NCBI GenBank assembly: GCA_035574275.1
Contig: DATLYY010000009.1
Coordinates: 1 to 56,428 of the forward strand
From: Verrucomicrobiia bacterium
Lineage (GTDB): Bacteria > Zixibacteria > MSB-5A5 > DSPP01
Length of the DNA: 56,428 nucleotides
Direction of reading: 5' to 3'
Every line of letters begins with the position of its first letter. The first letter of the stretch is position 1. The translations under genes were made by a program, and so were the position numbers. Below the pieces are notes generated by a model that saw nothing but the letters and a program-made list of their open reading frames with translations, was not told the DNA's origin and made no database searches. This document shows, one piece after another, positions 19,317-27,855 of this stretch.

Positions 19317-20673
19317 ATCCCCGACGCTCAATTGGAACAAAATCGCGCTTGTCGTAACCGAGATACACCTGGCGCGGGCGGGCGATTTTCTGCTCCGGGT
19401 CGAGGAGCATCTCCTGCCACTGGGCGATCCAGCCCGATGTCCGCGGGATGGCGAACAGCACCGTGAACGCATCGGTGGGAAATCCCATGGCCTGATAGAT
19501 GATGCCCGAGTAGAAGTCGACGTTGGGATAGAGCTTTCGCTTTACGAAATAATCATCCTCGAGTGCGATCCGTTCAAGCTCGAGTGCAATGTCGAGCAGC
19601 GGATTGCGGCCGGTCACCGCGAACACCTGGTCGGCCGTCTCCTTGATGATCTTGGCGCGCGGATCGTAGTTCTTGTAGATACGGTGCCCAAATCCCATCA
19701 AACGCCCGCCCTCGCCCGATTTCACGCGCTTGATGAACTCCGGAATTTTGTCCTTCGAGCCGATCTCCGTCAGCATGCGCAAGACCTGCTCGTTGGCGCC
19801 GCCGTGGAGGGGCCCATACAGCGCCGCGGCCGCGCCGGCCATCGCCACAAACGGGTCGGCATGCGAGCTGCCGATGCTCCGCATGACGTTTGCGCTGCAG
19901 TTCTGCTCATGGTCCGCGTGCAGGATAAACAGGATGTCGAGGGCCCGTTCGAGAACCGGATTCGGCTTGTACTTGGGCTCCGTCATCTTGTACAGCATGT
20001 TCAGGAAGCTGCCGGTGTAGCTTAGTTCGTTGTCCGGGTACACGTACGGGAGTCCCAGTCGGTGGCGGTATCCGTAGGCGCCGATTGTCGGCATTTTCCC
20101 GATGAGCCGGTAGATCTGCAACTTGCGCGACTCCGCATCGTGGATGTTGCGTGCGTCCGGATAGAACGTCGAGAGCGCCCCAATCGTGCTGACGAGCATT
20201 CCCATTGGATGCGCGTCGGGGTGGAAGCCCTCCATGAATTTCTTGATGTTCTCATGCAACATCGTATGATAGGTGATGTTGTGGGTCCAGTCCTCCAACT
20301 GTGTCTTCGTGGGCAGTTCCCCATGGATTAAGAGATAGGCCACCTCCAGATAGGTGCACTTCCCGGCCAGCTGCTCGATCGGATAGCCGCGGTACCGCAG
20401 GATGCCTTTGTCGCCGTCGATGAACGTGATTTTGCTCTGGCACGACGCCGTATTCATGAACGCCGGGTCGTAGGTCATAAGGCCGAAATCCTCGTCGGAT
20501 ACCTTGATCTGACGGAGGTCCATCGCCTTCACCGTTCCGTTAGCAATGGGAAGGGAATACTCCCTGCCTGTCCGGCTGTCAATAACTTTGAGATGATCGG
20601 ACTTGGTCATCTCCTTGGGGATATCGAACTGCTTCCCCGACTTGCTGTCCGTCACCTTCAGATGTTCTGCCAT
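19315..20673 (-). CDS. gltA: Citrate synthase (type II)
   Basis: A 452-residue citrate synthase that condenses acetyl-CoA and oxaloacetate. Catalytic-region motifs are present: GPLHGGANEQVL, MGFGHRIYKNYDPRA and YPNVDFYSGIIYQAMG, plus SKITFIDGDKGILRYRGYPIEQLA. The N terminus has an approximate duplication: residues 4-19 (HLKVTDSKSGKQFDIP) and 27-42 (HLKVIDSRTGREYSLP). Codon use differs from the surroundings, favouring C/G at third positions (CTC, CTG, ATC, CGC) where neighbours use TTG, CTT, AAA and TTT. That suggests acquisition by transfer. GGAAAGGAG precedes the ATG. The upstream promoter is listed separately. Confidence 0.96.
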   Translation of the reverse strand: MAEHLKVTDSKSGKQFDIPKEMTKSDHLKVIDSRTGREYSLPIANGTVKAMDLRQIKVSDEDFGLMTYDPAFMNTASCQSKITFIDGDKGILRYRGYPIEQLAGKCTYLEVAYLLIHGELPTKTQLEDWTHNITYHTMLHENIKKFMEGFHPDAHPMGMLVSTIGALSTFYPDARNIHDAESRKLQIYRLIGKMPTIGAYGYRHRLGLPYVYPDNELSYTGSFLNMLYKMTEPKYKPNPVLERALDILFILHADHEQNCSANVMRSIGSSHADPFVAMAGAAAALYGPLHGGANEQVLRMLTEIGSKDKIPEFIKRVKSGEGGRLMGFGHRIYKNYDPRAKIIKETADQVFAVTGRNPLLDIALELERIALEDDYFVKRKLYPNVDFYSGIIYQAMGFPTDAFTVLFAIPRTSGWIAQWQEMLLDPEQKIARPRQVYLGYDKRDFVPIERRG

Positions 20674-20736
20674 GATTGACTCCTTTCCTGTAATGTCATC
20701 TATTCTTGTATCTGCTTAAGCGATATAGGTTTCATT

Positions 20737-21036
20737 CTACCCAAGCATAGCGAATTCCCATGCCTCTGTCAATGACTCCACTAAATCCTTGACTGGTGCA
20801 GCGAACCAGCTTTTGGATATCCCGAGGAAAGTGGAGCAGCCGCCGGATGAGTTTTCCTGCAATTGCTGATCGGAACTGTGAGGAATCGCCGCTTTACTTT
20901 TCTGACGAGCCTCCTTTTTCCAAGTCAAGTTCTCCATATTCAGTTTGGCGGGCGGGCTCGACTTCCCAGATGTTTTTGAGCCGGCAAGGGGGATGCTCAA
21001 AACAATGGCCATTAGCAACGCTTTCGCAATTCTCAT
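20737..21036 (-). CDS. Small putative secreted protein
   Basis: A 99-residue frame starting at ATG 21036, with AGAAGG 6 nt upstream. The N terminus (MRIAKALLMAIVLSIPLAGS) looks like a signal peptide. The rest is Ser/Lys-rich without a recognisable domain. Its last 15 or so codons overlap the promoter of citrate synthase, which lies on the same strand, so the coding capacity could be a remnant or fortuitous. The good RBS and signal peptide argue for a real gene. Function is unknown. Confidence 0.4.
   Translation of the reverse strand: MRIAKALLMAIVLSIPLAGSKTSGKSSPPAKLNMENLTWKKEARQKSKAAIPHSSDQQLQENSSGGCSTFLGISKSWFAAPVKDLVESLTEAWEFAMLG
20744..20772 (-). promoter_or_regulatory. Promoter of gltA
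   Basis: On the minus strand TTGACA (20767-20772) is followed after exactly 17 nt by TATGCT (20744-20749), a near-consensus sigma70 promoter about 70 nt upstream of the citrate synthase start. Confidence 0.75.
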
Positions 21037-21229
21037 TGGCACCTTCTGTTTGTGGTTGGGTTCGATTTACAGCTAACCATTGTTTGTATAGTTTCCAGAT
21101 AAAAACGCAGCTTTGTTTCGTATCCCGTTTCATTATGCAAAAATATAGCATGCCTCCGTAGCTCCGTCAAAGTAGTCAATCTTTCCGTTTCTTGTGTGAG
21201 GGGGGTCAAAGACACCGTTCACTAAGTCA

Positions 21230-21258
21230 TTGACAGCTCCAAGCATCCTCTGTTTATT
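21230..21258 (+). promoter_or_regulatory. Promoter of the leucyl aminopeptidase gene
   Basis: TTGACA (21230-21235), a 17-nt spacer and TTTATT (21253-21258), placing the transcription start about 15 nt before the ATG at 21280. AAGGAG follows as RBS. Confidence 0.7.
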
Positions 21259-21279
21259 CGCCCTTTCAAGGAGAAAATT

Positions 21280-22770
21280 ATGGAAATCAATGTGCAGGTT
21301 GGGAAGTTGGAGGAATTGAAGGCCGAGGCAGTTTATTGCCCGGTTTTTGAGGGAAACAAAATCGAGCCGGATTTTGCGGCTTTTGACAAAAAAACTGGCG
21401 GAGCTTTGGCACGGGTCTTGTCCACTGGTGATTACAAAGAAGGGCAAACGACCGTCGTCTATCTCAACGGCTCCATCAAACGTGCCATCCTCGATTGGTA
21501 TGGCAAAAGGCGCTACGAAGCGGAAGCGACGCGGTGCGCCATCGGGCGGGTGGTCAACAAGGCGAATGAATTGGGACTGAAAGAACTCACGCTCGTTTAC
21601 CCCAAAGCGCTCGCCGTAAGCGGGGCGGAAGAGCCGACCGTTGCAATGGTGGAGGCGGCGCTTTTGGCCAATTACAAGATGATGGAGTATATGACCACGC
21701 TGGACGAGCGGCAGAAATCCCGATTGAAGCGGCTGAACATTCTGGTCGCTAGCCGGGCGGTTGCCCAACGCACAGAGAAGGGGGTCAACCGGGGACGGAT
21801 TGGGGCGGAGGCGACGATTCTTGCACGGGATTTGGCTAATTATCCCAGCAATTATCTGACGCCGACCCGCTATGCCGAAATTGCCAAAAGCGAGGGGAAA
21901 AAGTGGGGATTCAAGGTTCAGGTTTTGACCAAAGCGGAAATTGAAAAGCTTGGGATGGGGGCGCTTCTCGGGGTGGCGCGCGGTTCGGCGGAGCCGCCGG
22001 TTTTTATGATTTTGGAGCACAACCCTGACAAGCCTCGGCTCGATACCATCGTGCTTGTGGGCAAAGGGGTCACCTTCGACACTGGCGGCATTTCGCTCAA
22101 ACCGGCCGACAAGATGGATGAAATGAAACAGGATATGTCCGGCAGCGCGGCGGTCCTTGCCGCCGTAGGTGCCGCCGCGCGGTTGAACCTGCCGGTTCAC
22201 TTGGTCGGGCTGATGCCGGTGACAGAGAATATGCCTTCCGGCACGGCCACCAAGCCGGGGGATATTTTGAAGGCGCTGAACGGCAAAACCATCGAGGTCA
22301 TCAACACCGATGCCGAGGGGCGCTTGATTCTGGCGGATGCTCTAACCTACGCCGAGCGATTCAAGCCGAAAGCGGTGGTGGATATCGCCACGTTGACCGG
22401 CGCCTGCCGGACGGCGTTTGCGGACGTTTGCGCCGCCGTCTTGGGCACCGACCAGCGGCTCGTTGACCGGCTGAAGAAGGCCTCCGCGCAGACCTTCGAG
22501 CGGCTCTGGCAGATGCCGCTTTATGATGAATACGACCAGCTTATAAAAAGCCAGATAGCGGACGTCAAAAACTCCGGCGGGCGGTACGGCGGGGTTATCA
22601 CCGCCACCCGATTCCTGAAAAAATTCATCGGCGACTATTCCTGGGCGCATATTGACATCGCCAGCGTCGATTTGGAGGAACGTGGAAGACCGTACGTCCC
22701 GAAAGGGGCGACCGGTTTCGGCGCTCGGCTCTTGTTGCAATTCGTGGAGAATTGGGCCAAACGGAACTGA
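21280..22770 (+). CDS. pepA: Leucyl aminopeptidase (M17 family)
   Basis: A 496-residue cytosolic aminopeptidase with the M17 two-domain layout: a variable N-terminal domain (1-170) and a C-terminal catalytic domain. Metal and active-site motifs are VGKGVTFDTGGISLKPADKM and the family signature NTDAEGRLILADALTY, with the bicarbonate/arginine site in the latter. It removes N-terminal residues from peptides with two divalent metals. It has its own promoter, a good RBS (CAAGGAGAAA) and a strong terminator, so it is monocistronic. Related PepA proteins can also bind DNA, but nothing here indicates that role. Confidence 0.95.
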   Translation: MEINVQVGKLEELKAEAVYCPVFEGNKIEPDFAAFDKKTGGALARVLSTGDYKEGQTTVVYLNGSIKRAILDWYGKRRYEAEATRCAIGRVVNKANELGLKELTLVYPKALAVSGAEEPTVAMVEAALLANYKMMEYMTTLDERQKSRLKRLNILVASRAVAQRTEKGVNRGRIGAEATILARDLANYPSNYLTPTRYAEIAKSEGKKWGFKVQVLTKAEIEKLGMGALLGVARGSAEPPVFMILEHNPDKPRLDTIVLVGKGVTFDTGGISLKPADKMDEMKQDMSGSAAVLAAVGAAARLNLPVHLVGLMPVTENMPSGTATKPGDILKALNGKTIEVINTDAEGRLILADALTYAERFKPKAVVDIATLTGACRTAFADVCAAVLGTDQRLVDRLKKASAQTFERLWQMPLYDEYDQLIKSQIADVKNSGGRYGGVITATRFLKKFIGDYSWAHIDIASVDLEERGRPYVPKGATGFGARLLLQFVENWAKRN

Positions 22771-22795
22771 CGGCCGCAGCGGTGTTTTGTTCAAC

Positions 22796-22843
22796 AAAGG
22801 CCTCCGGCGTGCGTATCAGCAAAAGGAGGCCTTTTTGTTTTTT
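22796..22843 (+). terminator. Terminator after pepA
   Basis: AAAGGCCTCC (22796-22805) pairs perfectly with GGAGGCCTTT (22825-22834), and the right arm continues into TTGTTTTTT. A clear intrinsic terminator. Confidence 0.9.
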
Positions 22844-22854
22844 GAAAGGATAGG

Positions 22855-23322
22855 ATGGAAGAGTTAGGACGGCGGGATTTTTTTGGCTTGATGGCGAAGG
22901 GGTTGGGGGCTTTTGTAACAGCGCTTTTGGCCGTGCCGCTCGGCGGTTTCGTGTTAAGCCCCGTTTTGCGCAAGGAAACCGAGGGCAGTTGGGTCTCACT
23001 CGGCAGTGCCGACAAGTTCGCATCCGAACGGCCTGTCCGCGTCGAATATTCCTACGAAAAGCAGGACGGCTGGATGAAAACGAAAGTCAGCCGGTATGCC
23101 TTCGTCGTCCAGCGTCCGGAGGGACTGGCCGTTTTCTCCCCCGTCTGCACCCACTTGGGCTGTTCGGTCGGCTGGAACGAGGAGAAAAAACATTTCAACT
23201 GCCCCTGCCATGGCGGGGTGTATGATGCGGCGGGAAAAGTTCTCTCTGGCCCACCGCCCAAGCCCTTGACGCAATTTGAAACGAAAGTGGAAGAGGGCAA
23301 ACTGTTCATTCGCGTTGCATAA
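22855..23322 (+). CDS. qcrA: Rieske iron-sulfur protein of a bc complex
   Basis: A 155-residue membrane-anchored Rieske protein. The N terminus has a Tat-like GRRDFFGLMAKG followed by a hydrophobic anchor. The [2Fe-2S] site is CTHLGCSVGW (about residue 99) and CPCHGG (about residue 119), with the Cys-His pairs intact. It accepts electrons from menaquinol/quinol at the Qo site and passes them to the c-type heme. The cytochrome b-c fusion gene starts 6 nt downstream, so the two form a complete compact complex. An AAGGATAGG box lies just before the ATG. Confidence 0.93.
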   Translation: MEELGRRDFFGLMAKGLGAFVTALLAVPLGGFVLSPVLRKETEGSWVSLGSADKFASERPVRVEYSYEKQDGWMKTKVSRYAFVVQRPEGLAVFSPVCTHLGCSVGWNEEKKHFNCPCHGGVYDAAGKVLSGPPPKPLTQFETKVEEGKLFIRVA

Positions 23323-23328
23323 GGCCGG

Positions 23329-24684
23329 ATGAAAAAACTGTATCGTTTTCTGGATGAACGGCTGGGCTTGGAAGCGTTTGCCAATTTCTGGCTGCGCAAA
23401 CTTTTGCCCCCTTCCACTAACTGGCTTTTTACGCTGGGAGGTGCGGCGCTTTTTCTTTTTGCCGTCCAGATAGCCACCGGCATTTTTTTAGCCCTCTATT
23501 ACGCCCCGACGCCAGACGGAGCACACGCCTCCGTCACTTACATTCAGGAAAAAGTGCTCTTCGGAAAAATCATCCGGGGCATCCACAACTGGGCGGCGTC
23601 GTTTTTGATGGTCATCGTGCCGTTGCATTTACTGCGGGTTTTCTTCTGGGGAGCTTACAAAAAGCCGCGCGAGCTGACCTGGATTTTCGGCGTGTGTCTT
23701 TTTCTTTTGACCGCTGCCTTTGCCTTCACCGGCTATCTTTTGCCGTGGGACCAGAAAGGATATTGGGCCACCGTGGTCGGAACCAATATGATGGGGTTGG
23801 TGCCGGTTGTTGGGGAGTATATCCTGAAAATCGTGCGGGGCGGGATGGAATTGGGCGCTTTGGCTTTGACCCGCTTCTACGCCGTCCATGTGCTTATCCT
23901 TCCGGTGCTTCTGATATTCTTTCTCGGGTTGCACCTCTTTTTGATTTCCAAACACGGCTCGGCTGGAAGCTGGGATGAAAGCAGAAACGATTTATCCAAA
24001 GGTTTTCCCTTTTATCCCAAGCAGGCGGGGCGGGATTTGGCGATTTCGTTTGCACTGATTTCCGCCCTGTTGATTCTGGCTTGGAAAATTGGCGCGCCGT
24101 TGGATGAGCCGGCCGACCCGGCGGACGAAACCTACATCCCCCGGCCGGATTGGTATTTTTTGTTTTTGTTTCAATTGCTGAAATATTTTCCCGGGAAGTG
24201 GGAAATATTCGGCGCCCTTGTGATTCCCGGCGTTTTTGTTACGCTTCTTTTGCTTTTGCCGTTCATTGATAAAAAACCGCGCAAAGCCCCGTACCGCCGT
24301 CCGCTGGCGTTGCTTTTTGGCGGCGGAGCGGTTTTTGCCTTTGTGTTTTTGACCCTGCTTGCCGTCAAGGAGGATTTGAAAATCCGGGCCGAGCAGGCGG
24401 AGGCGGCCCGGTTCGACCCTGCATGGGCGCAGGAGGGTGAGAAACTTTTTACCGATAACGGTTGCGACGGCTGTCATCTGGAAGGGGGAAGGAAGACGGG
24501 AACCGGGCCGTCCTTAATCGGCTCCGCCCGGCGGCATCCGCAGGAGTGGTTAATCCAACACTTTAAGGACCCGAAATCCGTTTCTCCCGGTAGCACCATG
24601 CCCAAGTTTGATTACCTACGGGAGGAGGAGATGATTAAGCTGATACATTACATAAAGAGCTTGAAAAAGATTCCGCCAAACTGA
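23329..24684 (+). CDS. qcrB: Cytochrome b6/subunit IV/cytochrome c fusion
   Basis: A 451-residue protein joining three modules of a quinol:cytochrome c oxidoreductase. Residues 1-215 are a cytochrome b N-terminal half with four heme-ligand His (HNW and HLLR in one helix, HVLI and HLFL in another; the second pair is spaced 15 apart, as in b6-type proteins). Residues 230-350 resemble subunit IV, with the Qo motif as PDWY. The C-terminal 100 residues form a class-I cytochrome c domain with CDGCH and a Met ligand probably in STMPKF. The Rieske gene is directly upstream. PDWY variants are associated with menaquinol-using enzymes. The acceptor could be the periplasmic multiheme cytochromes encoded further on. 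Confidence 0.92.
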   Translation: MKKLYRFLDERLGLEAFANFWLRKLLPPSTNWLFTLGGAALFLFAVQIATGIFLALYYAPTPDGAHASVTYIQEKVLFGKIIRGIHNWAASFLMVIVPLHLLRVFFWGAYKKPRELTWIFGVCLFLLTAAFAFTGYLLPWDQKGYWATVVGTNMMGLVPVVGEYILKIVRGGMELGALALTRFYAVHVLILPVLLIFFLGLHLFLISKHGSAGSWDESRNDLSKGFPFYPKQAGRDLAISFALISALLILAWKIGAPLDEPADPADETYIPRPDWYFLFLFQLLKYFPGKWEIFGALVIPGVFVTLLLLLPFIDKKPRKAPYRRPLALLFGGGAVFAFVFLTLLAVKEDLKIRAEQAEAARFDPAWAQEGEKLFTDNGCDGCHLEGGRKTGTGPSLIGSARRHPQEWLIQHFKDPKSVSPGSTMPKFDYLREEEMIKLIHYIKSLKKIPPN

Positions 24685-24698
24685 ATATAAGCAGAGGC

Positions 24699-24727
24699 TT
24701 GACACCTTCAATCCCGCTTTCTATTTT
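24699..24727 (+). promoter_or_regulatory. Promoter of the sorted secreted protein gene
   Basis: TTGACA (24699-24704), 17-nt spacer, TATTTT (24722-24727). Transcription would start about 15 nt before the ATG at 24750, with AAAGG as RBS. Confidence 0.75.
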
Positions 24728-24749
24728 CCCGATCCACAAAGGCCAAACA

Positions 24750-25886
24750 ATGCACCGGTTGCAGGCAGGAATAATCGGATTAATCCTCTCGGGTTCTCTA
24801 ATTGCCCTTGCCGAGCCGGCTCCCGTTAAATACCTGACCGGACAGACAGAAGCCGGACAGCCGCACTTGTACTGGTTCGGCGCGGCGGCGGTGGAAAACC
24901 CCATTGAATTTGATGATGGAGTCCCGAACGTTTTTGCCAATGTGTCCGATTTCCATACCGACAATCAGGCCTTGATTCGGGTTCAATCGTTCCTCCCATC
25001 GCAACCAATTTTAATTTCAGAGATTAAAGCATTGGTTGCTCCGAGCACCGGAAGTGATAGTTCCATGTTTATCCTTTCCGTCCGGAGGGACACCGGTTCG
25101 TCCGTCCCAGGGGAATATCTGTTCTTGGATACCGTTGCCATCGACTGGAACGGCCAGTCGTCCTTCTGGGCAAGCGCGGAGCCATTTGTTTCTCTGTTCG
25201 AAGAAGGGGATTTTTGGGCCGGATTGCAATGGATGCCTGCGACACCTTCCAATCCTCTGCTTGGCCGCGATTATTCCGATCCGGGACCCACCTCCTACAT
25301 TTGCACGCTGGGGGTATGCAGTCCACCTTATTTAGGGCTGTGGATGATTCGAGCTAAGGTAATGCACAACGATTCAGCAGCTGAAGCAGCCGACGGCTTT
25401 CGGGTTTATCGTGGGGTTGATTCAAATTCAATTATAAACATCGCGACAGTCGGGCCGGGACAATTTGACTATTTGGATTCCCCGCCGACTTCGGGAGTGT
25501 ACTTTTACCGGGTCAGCCGATTGGAAAATGGAGTTGAAAGCCCCATGTCCAAAGCCATTCAATTGACAGCTTCACCTACATCTGTTGAGGGTAAAGAAAC
25601 TGGAAAACACGCTTTTCTGCTCTCCGAGCCGTTTCCCAATCCAACCTCGGCGGGGGTACTTTTCACGACGCGGACGGACAAACAAATGGAGTTGGGATTT
25701 TCGATTTACAACCTGCTCGGACAGAAGGTGTATTCCAGACCGGCGGCCGGGTATCCGGCCGGGGAGCATCGGTTTTTCTGGGACGGGCAGGAAGGTTCCG
25801 GCCGACGGCTTCCCTCCGGGATGTACCTCCTCCGCTTCCAAGCCGGGGAGGAAGTTTTGGTCAAAAAGATAACGCTACTCCGTTAA
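24750..25886 (+). CDS. Secreted protein with FlgD-Ig/T9SS-like C-terminal tail
   Basis: A 378-residue exported protein. A signal peptide (MHRLQAGIIGLILSGSLIALAEP) is followed by a beta-rich domain without a recognised family and a short fibronectin-like region (DGFRVYRGVDSN to YFYRVSRLENG). The last 85 residues form a typical C-terminal tail: LSEPFPNPTSAGVLFTT, LGFSIYNLLGQKVYS, GEHRFFWDGQ, LPSGMYLLRFQAGEEVLVKKITLLR. That matches FlgD-Ig / Por-secretion tails seen across FCB bacteria. It is probably delivered to the cell surface, but the exporter is not in this window. The start was chosen at the signal peptide, behind a close promoter and RBS. Confidence 0.75.
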   Translation: MHRLQAGIIGLILSGSLIALAEPAPVKYLTGQTEAGQPHLYWFGAAAVENPIEFDDGVPNVFANVSDFHTDNQALIRVQSFLPSQPILISEIKALVAPSTGSDSSMFILSVRRDTGSSVPGEYLFLDTVAIDWNGQSSFWASAEPFVSLFEEGDFWAGLQWMPATPSNPLLGRDYSDPGPTSYICTLGVCSPPYLGLWMIRAKVMHNDSAAEAADGFRVYRGVDSNSIINIATVGPGQFDYLDSPPTSGVYFYRVSRLENGVESPMSKAIQLTASPTSVEGKETGKHAFLLSEPFPNPTSAGVLFTTRTDKQMELGFSIYNLLGQKVYSRPAAGYPAGEHRFFWDGQEGSGRRLPSGMYLLRFQAGEEVLVKKITLLR

Positions 25887-25924
25887 ATCTCCTTTTCCTT
25901 GTTTTCATGCTTTATATTTAAAGC

Positions 25925-26353
25925 ATGGGACGTTACGAATTCATCCCCGGCGTGGCGATTGCCGATTTGGCCTTTGAAGTTCATGCCGAAAGCCTAAATG
26001 AGTTGTTTTCCCTTTCCGCCCAGGCACTTTTTGACGCGATGGTGGAGTTGCAGGATGTCCGTCCAGAACACGAAGTCAGGATTTCCCTTACCGCCGAAAA
26101 GCTGGACAACCTGCTTTTTGACTGGCTGGCGGAGCTGGTCTATCAAAAAGACCTCGACGCCCAGCTATTTTCCCGATTTGAAGTTTCCATAGACGAAAAT
26201 CGGAACTGTAAATTGGAGGCCACCGTCCGGGGAGAACCGATTGACCCCGCCCGGCACCAGCTAAAAACGGATGTCAAGGCGATAACCTACCACATGTTCA
26301 AACTGGAAAAGAAAGAAAACGGCTATTACGCCCGGGTGGTTTTGGACACATGA
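25925..26353 (+). CDS. Archease, activator of RtcB
   Basis: A 142-residue archease. It starts MGRYEFIPGVAIADLAFEVHAESLNELF and ends with the characteristic HQLKTDVKAITYHMFKLEKKENGYYARVVLDT, which carries the conserved Lys/Asp/His cluster used to activate the ligase. The stop overlaps the start of rtcB by 4 nt (ATGA), so the two are translationally coupled. Archease speeds guanylylation of RtcB and broadens its nucleotide use. Confidence 0.92.
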   Translation: MGRYEFIPGVAIADLAFEVHAESLNELFSLSAQALFDAMVELQDVRPEHEVRISLTAEKLDNLLFDWLAELVYQKDLDAQLFSRFEVSIDENRNCKLEATVRGEPIDPARHQLKTDVKAITYHMFKLEKKENGYYARVVLDT

Positions 26354-27801
26354 AAATGAAAATTTCCGAAGTCGAGCCGGGGGTTTGGGAAATCCCCCCC
26401 ACGGAAAAGCCGGGAATGCGGGTGCCGGCGCGAATTATCGCCACCAAAGAACTCATTAACACGATGGATGAAGGGGTCTTCAACCAGGTGACCAACGTGG
26501 CTTGTTTGCCCGGGATCGTCAAATACGCGCTTTGCATGCCGGACGGCCACTGGGGATACGGCTTTCCAATCGGCGGGGTGGCCGCCTTCGATTTGAAGGA
26601 AGGGGTGATTTCTCCGGGAGGCATTGGTTTCGACATCAACTGCGGGATGCGCCTCGTCCGCACAAACCTTGTTTTGCAACAGGTCGAGCCGATTTTGGAA
26701 AAGCTGATGGATACCCTCTTTGAGCTCGTCCCGGCCGGTGTAGGATGCAAAGGGCTGTTGAAGCTGAATAAAAAGGAGTTCGCCGAAGTGGTGGAAGAAG
26801 GGATCCCCTGGGCTCTCCGCCGGGGGTACGGCTGGCCGGAGGACGTGAATTTCATCGAACAGGGGGGTGGGCTGCCGGGGGCCAACCCTGAAAAAGTGAG
26901 CGAAAAGGCGCTTTCGCGGGGAATGGAGCAATTAGGCACCCTCGGCTCCGGCAATCATTACCTCGAAGTGCAGGTGGTGAAGGAAGAAAACGTTTTTGAC
27001 TGGGAAACGGCCAAAAAATTCGGCATAGACCGCCCCAATCAAATTGTGGTGATGATTCACTGCGGCTCCCGGGGCTTCGGCCATCAGGTCGCCACCGATT
27101 ATCTGCGGGTGTTCGAAAAGGCGATGCCCAAATATGGCATCACCGTCATCGACCGGGAATTGGGCTGCGCCCCCTTCAGCTCTCCCGAAGGAAAGGATTA
27201 TCACGCGGCGATGCTCTGCGCCGCCAACGCCGCCTTTGTCAACCGGCAGATGATTATCCATCGCATCCGGGAAGGGTTTGAAAAGGTTTTTAAAAAGTCG
27301 GCCTGGGAATTGGGGATGCATACCGTGTATGACGTGGCGCATAACATTGCCAAAGTCGAGGAGTACGAAACAAACGGCCACCCCAAAAGACTGCTTGTGC
27401 ACCGCAAGGGGGCCACCCGTTCTTTTGGCCCCGGCGACCCGGAGCTTTGTCCCGTCTACCGCGAAATCGGCCAGCCGGTCATTGTCGGCGGTTCCATGGA
27501 GACCGGTTCCTACCTTTTGGTTGGAACTAAAAAAGCCCATGAGATGACCTTCGGTTCCACCCTGCATGGCTCCGGGCGGACCATGTCCCGCACACAGGCC
27601 AAAAAAAAGATCCACGGGCGGCAACTGCAAGAGGATATGCGAAAGCGGGGGATTTTGGTCAAAACCGTTTCTTATACCGGATTGGCGGAAGAGGCCGGAC
27701 TGGCCTATAAGGACATCGCCGCCGTGGTGGATGCCGTGCACCAAATCGGCATTTCACGCAAGGTGGTGCGCTTAAAGCCGATTGGCAATATCAAGGGGTA
27801 A
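26350..27801 (+). CDS. rtcB: RNA-splicing ligase RtcB
   Basis: A 483-residue 3'-phosphate RNA ligase. Key segments include PDGHWGYGFPIGGVAAFD, GGIGFDINCGMRLVRTN (metal-binding Cys/Asp), GSGNHYLEVQ, HCGSRGFGHQV, DVAHNIAKVE, and TLHGSGRTMSRTQAKKK with the His that becomes guanylylated. It joins 2',3'-cyclic phosphate or 3'-phosphate ends to 5'-OH ends using GTP and Mn, in tRNA or rRNA repair. It is the second gene of the archease-rtcB pair. No sigma54 activator (RtcR) or RNA cyclase RtcA is adjacent. A nested hairpin RNA candidate lies just downstream. Confidence 0.97.
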   Translation: MKMKISEVEPGVWEIPPTEKPGMRVPARIIATKELINTMDEGVFNQVTNVACLPGIVKYALCMPDGHWGYGFPIGGVAAFDLKEGVISPGGIGFDINCGMRLVRTNLVLQQVEPILEKLMDTLFELVPAGVGCKGLLKLNKKEFAEVVEEGIPWALRRGYGWPEDVNFIEQGGGLPGANPEKVSEKALSRGMEQLGTLGSGNHYLEVQVVKEENVFDWETAKKFGIDRPNQIVVMIHCGSRGFGHQVATDYLRVFEKAMPKYGITVIDRELGCAPFSSPEGKDYHAAMLCAANAAFVNRQMIIHRIREGFEKVFKKSAWELGMHTVYDVAHNIAKVEEYETNGHPKRLLVHRKGATRSFGPGDPELCPVYREIGQPVIVGGSMETGSYLLVGTKKAHEMTFGSTLHGSGRTMSRTQAKKKIHGRQLQEDMRKRGILVKTVSYTGLAEEAGLAYKDIAAVVDAVHQIGISRKVVRLKPIGNIKG

Positions 27802-27812
27802 GTACTGCCGAA

Positions 27813-27838
27813 GGCGGCCATTTTGCTGGCCGCCGTTT
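27813..27838 (+). terminator. Hairpin after rtcB
   Basis: GGCGGCCA (27813-27820) pairs with TGGCCGCC (27827-27834) and GTTT follows. The U-tract is short, so termination may be partial. Confidence 0.5.
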
Positions 27839-27855
27839 CCATGCAAAAATAAAAT

